Below are positions 57,203 through 64,000 of a DNA stretch of 64,000 nt, in pieces. The position numbers were made by a program, and so were the translations under genes. The stretch lies in the NCBI GenBank assembly GCA_016870175.1, contig VGCG01000001.1:1-64000 (forward strand). The letters run 5' to 3'. This stretch comes from Alphaproteobacteria bacterium (GTDB lineage Bacteria > Pseudomonadota > Alphaproteobacteria > Pelagibacterales > Pelagibacteraceae). The notes beneath the pieces are model-generated. The model searched no databases and had not been told where the DNA came from. It saw only the letters and a program-made list of their open reading frames with translations. Position 1 is the stretch's first letter; each line of letters opens with the position of its first letter.

Positions 57203-60100
57203 TCATTCAAAAACTTTATTTATAATTTCTTGCTGCTCAGAAATATGCCTTTTAGCGTATCCAGTTGCAGGAGAAGCATCCGGGTTTCTTCCTATATAAG
57301 AAATTTTAGTATTATTAGCTTTAATAGTTTCCAATGTCCATTGTATATAATCTCTTACTGAAAACCAAGCTCCCATATTTTTAGGTTCTTCTTGACACCA
57401 GTAGAACTCGGCAGATTTAGCGTAGGGTCTTATTTCTTTAAATAAACTTTTTGCTGGGAAAGGATATAATTGTTCAATTCTAAAGAAAATTATATCATTT
57501 ACCTTTAGCTTTTCTCTTGCTTCGAGTAAATCAAAATATATTTTTCCAGAGCAAATTATAACTTTTCTGATTTTTGAGCTTTCTTTTAATTTTATAAAAC
57601 CTTGAACTTTTGGGTCGATTGCATGATCTCGCAATACTCTATGGAAATAATTTTTTTTAGTAAAATCCTCTAGATTAGAAACACAATATTTATTTCTTAA
57701 AAGTGATTTAGGTGTCATGATTACTAATGGCTTTCGAAAATCTATATGAATTTGCCTTCTCAGTGCATGAAAATAATTGGCAGGTGTTGTACAATTTAAT
57801 ACTAGCATATTATCATTTGAACAAAGCTGCAGAAATCTTTCTAATCTTGCTGAAGAATGTTCGGGACCCTGTCCCTCATAACCATGGGGCAACAATAATA
57901 CTAATCCCGAAGCTCTTGACCATTTTCTTTCTCCAGATGATATGAATTGATCAATTATAACTTGAGCACCATTTGCAAAATCTCCAAATTGAGCCTCCCA
58001 TAATGTAAGTGTGCTCGGTTCAACTAAACTATAACCGTATTCGAAACCAAGCACTGCTAGCTCTGATAAAAAACTATCTATCACCTCAAACCTTTTTTGA
58101 TCTTTAGATATATTGTTTAAAGGAATATATCTTGAACTATCATTTTGATTTTTAAGCACCGAATGTCTTTGACTAAATGTTCCCCTAGCAGAGTCTTGGC
58201 CAACCAATCTAACTGGATAACCTTCTTCTAACAAAGTCCCAAAAGCTATTGCTTCAGCTGTTGACCAGTCAATATTTTTACCTTCGAGAATAGTTTTTTT
58301 TCTGGCATTAATTATTTTAAGAATAGTTTTATGTATATTCTTATCTTCAGGAATGTTATGAATTCTCTCGGAAATTTCTAAAATCTTACTTTCATCAACT
58401 CCTGTAACTCCGACTTTATCTTTACCTTTAATTGGTTTATACCTTGACCACGTTCCTTCATACCATTCAATTTTAGGTTTATAGTCTTTTGCATTTTTAT
58501 AATGTTCATCAAGTAAATCTTTGAAATTCTTTATTAAATCAAGTAACTCCTCTTCTGTGACAGTTTTTTCCTCGACCAATTTTTTTCCATAAATTTGAAC
58601 AATTGTTGGATGGGATCTAATTTTTTTATACATTAGAGGTTGAGTAAATGAAGGTTCATCACCTTCGTTATGACCAAATCTTCTGTAGCAAGTTAAATCA
58701 ATTACAACATCTCTATTAAATTTTAATCTAAATTCAGTTGCAATTTTTGCTGCATAAACAGCAGCTTCTGGATCATCTCCATTAACGTGGATTATTGGTG
58801 CTTCAACCATCTTTGCAATATCAGATGGGTAAGGAGAAGATCTAGCGTATTCTGGGCTTGTAGTGAATCCGACTTGATTATTGACAATAATATGTATTGC
58901 ACCTCCGGTATTATGACCAGGCAAACCTGACATAGCAAAACATTCAGCCACAACCCCTTGGCCTGCAAATGCTGCGTCACCATGAATGAGAATTGGAATA
59001 ACCTTATTTCTCTCTATATCTTTATGAAAAAATTGTTTTGCTCTAGTTTGACCTAAAACAACTGGGTTTACAGCCTCTAAATGAGAGGGATTATCTGTTA
59101 AACTTACATGAACAGAATTACCATCAAAACTACGATCTGAGGATGCTCCAAGATGATATTTTACGTCACCTGCACCATTTTTATTATCAGACTCAATTTC
59201 TCCACTAAATTCATTAAAAATTTTTTTATAAGATTTTTGTAATACGTTTGCTAAAACATTTAATCTACCTCTATGAGACATTCCTATTTTTACTTCTTTA
59301 ATTCTAGATTGACTGCCTGTTTTAATTATTTGCTCTAACGTAAGAATTAAGCTTTCACTTCCATCTATACCAAATCTTTTTGTACCAATATATTTTGAAG
59401 CCAAAAATTTTTCAAAGCTCTCTGTTTGAATTAATTTATATAAAAATTCTTTTTTATCCTTTTGAGTAAACTGCATTGCTTTATCATCTTGCTCTATTCT
59501 GTCTCTGCACCACTTTCTTTCTGTCGGATTTGAAATATGCATAAATTCATAACCAATATTTTTACAATATGTTTTTTTCAAAAAAGTTAATATTTCTTTT
59601 ATATTTGAATATTCTTTATTGATTACTCCGTTTAAGAAAATTTTTTTTTCATAATTTTCTTTAACAAAACCATAAAATTGGGGATGTAATTCATCTATAT
59701 AATCAGATTGTCTCATGCCTAATGGATCAAGATTCGCTAATAAATGTCCTTGAGTCCTATACGCTCGAATTAGCGTTACTGCTTTGATAGAGTCTTTATG
59801 TGAGTCCAGCGGTAACTGTAAGCTCAATTTTTCTGATATATCAATTTCTTTATTTTCTAGCTTATTTTTTTCGTATTGATTAATATTTATATTAATCTTT
59901 TTAGGACTCCATGATGGTCCCTTGATCTCATTAGCTATAATATTTAGTTCATCACCAATTTCAGTAAAATATTCCTTCCAACTACTTGGTAATGCCTCAT
60001 CTTTATTAATAAACTTAAGATACATTTCATCAATAAATGCGCTATTGGATTTATTGAGAAATGAGGTTTTTTCAAATTCAAGGTTTTTTGATGAAGACAT
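57203..60100 (-). CDS. sucA: 2-oxoglutarate dehydrogenase E1 component
   Basis: The 965 residues are full length. An N-terminal SAFIDEMYLKFINKDEALPSSWKEYF segment is followed by RAYRTQGHLLANLDPLG, EIKIGMSHRGRLNVLANV-like GMSHRGRLNVLAN, the thiamine-diphosphate site HGDAAFAGQGVVAECFAMSGLPG with IVNNQVGFTT, and GQDSARGTFSQRHSVL and FGDFANGAQVIIDQF in the second half. It decarboxylates 2-oxoglutarate in the TCA cycle. Encoded between sucD and sucB with 33- and 9-base gaps. Confidence 0.97.
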   Translation of the reverse strand: MSSSKNLEFEKTSFLNKSNSAFIDEMYLKFINKDEALPSSWKEYFTEIGDELNIIANEIKGPSWSPKKINININQYEKNKLENKEIDISEKLSLQLPLDSHKDSIKAVTLIRAYRTQGHLLANLDPLGMRQSDYIDELHPQFYGFVKENYEKKIFLNGVINKEYSNIKEILTFLKKTYCKNIGYEFMHISNPTERKWCRDRIEQDDKAMQFTQKDKKEFLYKLIQTESFEKFLASKYIGTKRFGIDGSESLILTLEQIIKTGSQSRIKEVKIGMSHRGRLNVLANVLQKSYKKIFNEFSGEIESDNKNGAGDVKYHLGASSDRSFDGNSVHVSLTDNPSHLEAVNPVVLGQTRAKQFFHKDIERNKVIPILIHGDAAFAGQGVVAECFAMSGLPGHNTGGAIHIIVNNQVGFTTSPEYARSSPYPSDIAKMVEAPIIHVNGDDPEAAVYAAKIATEFRLKFNRDVVIDLTCYRRFGHNEGDEPSFTQPLMYKKIRSHPTIVQIYGKKLVEEKTVTEEELLDLIKNFKDLLDEHYKNAKDYKPKIEWYEGTWSRYKPIKGKDKVGVTGVDESKILEISERIHNIPEDKNIHKTILKIINARKKTILEGKNIDWSTAEAIAFGTLLEEGYPVRLVGQDSARGTFSQRHSVLKNQNDSSRYIPLNNISKDQKRFEVIDSFLSELAVLGFEYGYSLVEPSTLTLWEAQFGDFANGAQVIIDQFISSGERKWSRASGLVLLLPHGYEGQGPEHSSARLERFLQLCSNDNMLVLNCTTPANYFHALRRQIHIDFRKPLVIMTPKSLLRNKYCVSNLEDFTKKNYFHRVLRDHAIDPKVQGFIKLKESSKIRKVIICSGKIYFDLLEAREKLKVNDIIFFRIEQLYPFPAKSLFKEIRPYAKSAEFYWCQEEPKNMGAWFSVRDYIQWTLETIKANNTKISYIGRNPDASPATGYAKRHISEQQEIINKVFE

Positions 60101-60133
60101 TTAATTTGAATATATTCTTTGGGCAAGAATTTT

Positions 60134-61009
60134 TCAATTAGACAACTTATCAAACACAGTTTTTCCAATCACCCCAGGCGATTTTGCGATAGTAATGCCA
60201 CATTCTTCCATCTTTTTAATTTTATTTTTAGCGCTACCTTGACTGCCAGAAATTATCGCTCCAGCATGACCCATTCTTCTACCTGCAGGAGCTGTTATTC
60301 CTGCAATAAAGCCAACTATTGGTTTTTTTATTTTATGATTTTTTATAAATTCAGCTGCTTCTTCCTCTGCTGTTCCTCCAATTTCACCAATCATTAAAAT
60401 AGATTTTGTTTCATCATCATTTAAAAATAATTCCAGACAATCAATAAAATTTGTTCCATTAATTGGATCTCCACCTATCCCTATGCAGGTCGATTGACCT
60501 AATCCATTTTCTGTAGTCTGCGCGACTGCTTCATAGGTTAAAGTTCCTGATCTAGAAACTATTCCAACTGATCCCTTTTTGTGAATATTGCCTGGCATAA
60601 TTCCAATTTTACATTCTCCTGGTGTAATAATTCCAGGACAATTCGGTCCTATTAACCTACTTTTAGAGTTATTTATTTTTTGTTTCACTTTAAGCATATC
60701 TTGGATTGGTATGCCCTCAGTAATGCAAACTATTAATTCAATTGAGGACTCAATAGCTTCAATAATTGCAGCAGCTGCAAAATTTGCAGGTACATAAATC
60801 ATTGTAGCATCAGCACCAACTTTTTTTTTTGCTTCTGCAACAGAGTTAAATACCGGTCTGCCTAGATGACGTTGACCGCCCTTTTTGGGAGTTACACCTC
60901 CAACTACATTTGTGCCATATTTAATAGCTTGATCAGAATGAAAAGTTCCTTGTGCACCAGTAAAACCCTGACAAATAACTTTTGTGTTTTTATCTATAAG
61001 AATAGACAT
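60134..61009 (-). CDS. sucD: Succinyl-CoA synthetase subunit alpha
   Basis: The 291 residues include the CoA-binding [30 protein letters not shown], the [20 protein letters not shown] block, [11 protein letters not shown], and the phospho-histidine loop [14 protein letters not shown]. It couples succinyl-CoA cleavage to nucleotide triphosphate formation. One base separates it from sucC. Confidence 0.97.
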   Translation of the reverse strand: MSILIDKNTKVICQGFTGAQGTFHSDQAIKYGTNVVGGVTPKKGGQRHLGRPVFNSVAEAKKKVGADATMIYVPANFAAAAIIEAIESSIELIVCITEGIPIQDMLKVKQKINNSKSRLIGPNCPGIITPGECKIGIMPGNIHKKGSVGIVSRSGTLTYEAVAQTTENGLGQSTCIGIGGDPINGTNFIDCLELFLNDDETKSILMIGEIGGTAEEEAAEFIKNHKIKKPIVGFIAGITAPAGRRMGHAGAIISGSQGSAKNKIKKMEECGITIAKSPGVIGKTVFDKLSN

Positions 61010-61010
61010 A

Positions 61011-62171
61011 TTATTTTATTGCTTCAATAATTTTTTTCGCTGCATCATCTAAATTTTCTGCTGAGGTTAATTTTAACCCTGATCTTTTTAAAATTCTTTT
61101 TCCTTTTTCAAAATTTGTTCCAGCTAATCGAACTACTAAAGGAATATTTATATTTATTTCTTTTGCTGCATCTACCACACCTTGAGCAATAAGATCACAT
61201 CTCATAATTCCACCAAAAATATTAATTAGAATTCCTTTGACATTTTGATCTGATAAAATAATCTTCAACGCTGTAGATACTTTTTCTTTTGAAGCTCCTC
61301 CACCAACATCTAGAAAGTTTGCTGGTTCTTGACCATACAATTTAATTAAATCCATAGTAGCCATTGCTAATCCAGCTCCATTAACCATGCAACCAATGTT
61401 TCCCTTTAACTTTATATAGGCAAGATCATATTTATGAGCCTCTATTTCTGTGGGATCTTCTTCATTAAAATCTCTTAATTTTGCTATCTCAGGATGCTTA
61501 AATAATGCATTGTCGTCAAAATTTATTTTTGCATCTAAACAAACAATTTTATTTTCTTTAGTTAAAATTAATGGATTTATCTCAACCATGTAAGCATCTG
61601 TAGATATAAACATTTTATAAATCGATTTAATCAATAAAATCGCCCTTTTTTTGACGGTATTGGCTAAATTAAAAATTTTAACAATTTTTTCACAATCCTC
61701 ATTCGATATTTCGTTTTTATAATCAATTCTTGTAATTATAACTTTTTGTGGATTTTGGCTTGCAACCTGTTCTATGTCAATGCCACCTTGATCGCTTGAA
61801 ATGAATGCAATTTTAGAACTACTTCTGTCAACTAAACAGGACAAATAAAATTCTTTATGAATATTAAAAGACTCTTCAACGTAAAGTCTTTTGACCTTTC
61901 TGCCCTCAGGTCCCGTTTGGTGAGTTATTAAAACTTTTTCAAACATTTCTTCAGCTGAAATTTTCAATTCCTCAATGGTATTTAATATTTTTATACCTCC
62001 AGCCTTTCCCCTGCCGCCTGCATGGATTTGTGCTTTTAAAACAAATTTTTTTGTATTTAATCTTTTTGCTTTTTTAATTAACTCATTGACACTTAAAGCA
62101 AATACTCCATTTGGAACCTCTACGCCATAATTTTTTAAAATCTGCTTTGCTTGGTATTCATGAATATTCAT
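61011..62171 (-). CDS. sucC: Succinyl-CoA synthetase subunit beta
   Basis: The 386-residue ATP-grasp subunit starts [22 protein letters not shown], with [43 protein letters not shown] metal site, [12 protein letters not shown] and [16 protein letters not shown]. It binds nucleotide and determines ATP or GTP use, which is not readable by eye. Lies 3 bases downstream of mdh. Confidence 0.97.
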   Translation of the reverse strand: MNIHEYQAKQILKNYGVEVPNGVFALSVNELIKKAKRLNTKKFVLKAQIHAGGRGKAGGIKILNTIEELKISAEEMFEKVLITHQTGPEGRKVKRLYVEESFNIHKEFYLSCLVDRSSSKIAFISSDQGGIDIEQVASQNPQKVIITRIDYKNEISNEDCEKIVKIFNLANTVKKRAILLIKSIYKMFISTDAYMVEINPLILTKENKIVCLDAKINFDDNALFKHPEIAKLRDFNEEDPTEIEAHKYDLAYIKLKGNIGCMVNGAGLAMATMDLIKLYGQEPANFLDVGGGASKEKVSTALKIILSDQNVKGILINIFGGIMRCDLIAQGVVDAAKEININIPLVVRLAGTNFEKGKRILKRSGLKLTSAENLDDAAKKIIEAIK

Positions 62172-62174
62172 TAA

Positions 62175-63137
62175 TTATTTTGAAAGATCTGTATCAATTA
62201 CTAACGCTGCCTTCCATAATTTTCTAACAGCTTCTATAGAGTTTTTAAACTCTTTTTTTTCTTTTTCGTCTAAATTTATTTCTTCTATTTTTTCAACTCC
62301 ATTTTTTCCAATAACAACTGGAACACCTGCATAAATATTGCTTACTCCATACTCTCCATTTAGATAAGCAGCACAAGCCAAAATTTTTTTTTCATCTTTT
62401 AGATATGCTTCTGCCATCTGCACTCCTGAAGCCGCTGGAGCAAAAAATGCTGAACCTTTTTCCAAGTATTTGACGATTTCCGCTCCACCATCTCTTGTTC
62501 TTTGATTTATACTTTCTAATTTTTCAGGAGAAATTTTTCCCTCTTTTACAAAATCCAATAGTGGTTTTCCTGAAATTTTTGTAAATCTGGGCAATGGTAC
62601 CATTGTGTCACCATGACCTCCCATTACCATAGCATCAATTTCTTTTACCGGAACATTAAACTCTAAAGATAAAAATAATTTAAATCTTGAACTGTCTAAA
62701 ATTCCTGCCATTCCAACTACCTTATTTGCAGGTAATCCTGAAAATTTTTGAAATGCCATAACCATTACATCTAAAGGATTGGTAATACATATCACAAATG
62801 AGTTAGGTGAATTTTTTTTTATACCTTCAGCAACCTGTTTAATAATTTTTAAATTAATACTTAAAAGATCATCTCTGTTCATACCCGGCTTTCTTGGTAC
62901 ACCAGCAGTAATTATTATTACATCAGAATCTTTTATATCCTTGTAATCGTCAGTGCCAAAAAAGCGAACATTAAAGCCATCTACAGAGGAAGATTGTGCA
63001 ATATCTAATGCCTTCCCTTTTGCAATGCCACCTACCACATCAAATAAAACTACTTCATTCGCAAGTTCTTTTAAGCCTATCAAATGAGCTAGAGTTCCAC
63101 CTATTTGGCCAGCACCAATTAAGGATATTTTTTTCAT
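62175..63137 (-). CDS. mdh: Malate dehydrogenase (LDH-like type)
   Basis: The 320-residue enzyme has [15 protein letters not shown] for NAD binding, [40 protein letters not shown] and the catalytic [11 protein letters not shown], as in the LDH-like MDH group of alphaproteobacteria. The coenzyme-specificity Asp (VVLFDVVGG) indicates NAD. It oxidises malate to oxaloacetate. It lies first of mdh-sucCDAB-lpdA but only 10 bases after mmsA, so transcription may start further upstream. Confidence 0.96.
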   Translation of the reverse strand: MKKISLIGAGQIGGTLAHLIGLKELANEVVLFDVVGGIAKGKALDIAQSSSVDGFNVRFFGTDDYKDIKDSDVIIITAGVPRKPGMNRDDLLSINLKIIKQVAEGIKKNSPNSFVICITNPLDVMVMAFQKFSGLPANKVVGMAGILDSSRFKLFLSLEFNVPVKEIDAMVMGGHGDTMVPLPRFTKISGKPLLDFVKEGKISPEKLESINQRTRDGGAEIVKYLEKGSAFFAPAASGVQMAEAYLKDEKKILACAAYLNGEYGVSNIYAGVPVVIGKNGVEKIEEINLDEKEKKEFKNSIEAVRKLWKAALVIDTDLSK

Positions 63138-63147
63138 TTATTTATTT

Positions 63148-64000
63148 TTATTTCATTGTTGGCATAATGAATTCTGGGTTTGAACGAATTCCAGATGGCC
63201 ACCTCGATGTAATAGTTTTTAATCTAGTATAAAATTTTATTCCTTCCATACCGTGCATGCCACTATCACCAAATAAAGATCTTTTCCATCCTCCAAAACT
63301 ATGAAATGCCATTGGTACTGGAATTGGCACATTGATCCCAACCATTCCGACTTGAATTTTATTTGCAAAAGTTCTACTTACTTCACCGTCTCTTGTATAT
63401 ATGCTAACTCCATTTCCGTATTCATGTTGATTAATAAGTTTAGCAGCCTCTTCAAATGTTTTGACTCTAACTACAGATAAAACTGGACCAAATATTTCCT
63501 CTTTATAAATTCTCATATCTTTATTAACATGATCAAATAAACATCCCCCTATATAGAAACCATTTTCATATCCCTGAAGTTTTATCTTTCTACCATCTAC
63601 TAATAACTTTGCTCCTTCTTTGACTCCTAAATCAATATAACTCTTAACTTTTTCTAAATGCTCTTTAGTTACCAGAGGACCCATTTCGGAAGTTTTATCC
63701 ATTCCAGGACCAACTTTTAAAGCCTCAACTTTTTTAATTAACCTGGAGACAAGTTCATCACCTATATCTCCTACTGCTACTGCAACAGATTGTGCCATAC
63801 ATCTTTCGCCAGCAGAACCATAAGCTGCTCCCATTAATCCATTTACCGCTCCATCTAAGTGACAGTCTGGCATAACTACTAAATGATTTTTAGCACCACC
63901 TAGTGCTTGAACCCTTTTTTCGTATTTTGCTGAATTTTCATAAATATATTTCGCAACAGATGTTGAACCTACGAAACTAATAGCTTTTATGTCTTTATTG
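63148..64000 (-). CDS. mmsA: Methylmalonate-semialdehyde dehydrogenase, CoA-acylating (C-terminal part, cut by window edge)
   Basis: The frame is open to the right edge, so about 284 C-terminal residues are visible. [20 protein letters not shown] and [14 protein letters not shown] lead into [19 protein letters not shown], where the Cys is the nucleophile. The general-base Glu of ordinary aldehyde dehydrogenases (E-L-G-G) is replaced (Q-A-L-G-G), as expected for CoA-dependent MmsA. Later [18 protein letters not shown] and [16 protein letters not shown] end match. The enzyme turns malonate or methylmalonate semialdehyde into acetyl- or propionyl-CoA in valine, inositol or beta-alanine breakdown. 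It precedes mdh on the same strand. Confidence 0.93.
   Translation of the reverse strand, partial: NKDIKAISFVGSTSVAKYIYENSAKYEKRVQALGGAKNHLVVMPDCHLDGAVNGLMGAAYGSAGERCMAQSVAVAVGDIGDELVSRLIKKVEALKVGPGMDKTSEMGPLVTKEHLEKVKSYIDLGVKEGAKLLVDGRKIKLQGYENGFYIGGCLFDHVNKDMRIYKEEIFGPVLSVVRVKTFEEAAKLINQHEYGNGVSIYTRDGEVSRTFANKIQVGMVGINVPIPVPMAFHSFGGWKRSLFGDSGMHGMEGIKFYTRLKTITSRWPSGIRSNPEFIMPTMK

Overview
The window looks like the chromosome of a marine alphaproteobacterium of the SAR11 clade (Pelagibacterales, Candidatus Pelagibacter-like). This rests on very high A+T content, almost no intergenic space, Lys/Asn/Ile-rich proteins, a class I lysyl-tRNA synthetase, the alphaproteobacterial gene orders hisC-tyrA/metX-metW and mdh-sucCDAB-lpdA, a ChvG/ChvI pair, a RegA-type regulator and a SAM-II riboswitch. 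The assignment is inferred from content; no database comparison was possible. I see no rRNA, tRNA, insertion sequence, phage gene or CRISPR array.

Layout. 1-911: an edge-cut DapA-family gene and the only gene-free stretch longer than 300 bases, with possible decayed coding remnants; it resembles the border of a variable cell-surface region. 912-9181: a GT9 glycosyltransferase, a membrane J-protein, oligopeptidase B, an Hsp20 with an RpoH-like promoter, a BamE-like lipoprotein, a purine permease facing a purine phosphoribosyltransferase, a DUF1330 protein, a 3-methyladenine glycosylase and an EamA transporter. 9217-16209: MsrA, a mercaptopyruvate sulfurtransferase, an RND efflux pair whose adaptor seems to lack its alpha-hairpin, an SLT lipoprotein, a VanZ-like protein and phosphoglycerate mutase. 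16187-25918: murU-amgK-tsaE-ahcY-chvG-chvI-polA on the minus strand, then bioY (plus) and a RegA-type regulator.

26084-29190 is a three-gene polyamine cluster: a fold-III decarboxylase, a deoxyhypusine-synthase-like enzyme and an agmatinase-family ureohydrolase. 29193-36414 holds a queuosine-precursor transporter, rpmB, pyrD, lysK, trkH, ampG and an NlpC/P60 protein. 36411-41015 has tyrA and hisC divergent from metX-metW, which sit behind a SAM-II riboswitch, then gloB. 41079-47607 is a tight forward run: rplU-rpmA-obgE-proB-proA-nadD-rsfS-ctpA-rppH. 47600-64000 is one minus-strand block running from mmsA through mdh-sucC-sucD-sucA-sucB-lpdA to priA and atpH-A-G-D-C, so the TCA-cycle enzymes and the F1 part of ATP synthase are consecutive.

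The functions interlock. AmpG, AmgK, MurU, the NlpC/P60 protein and the SLT lipoprotein outline peptidoglycan recycling. AhcY and MetX/MetW serve the methyl and methionine cycle under SAM control. The most notable observations are the DHS-like polyamine cluster, the hairpin-less efflux adaptor, a possible antagonist helix next to the SAM-II aptamer, convergent genes sharing a TTAA stop quartet, and a Pam18-like membrane J-protein.
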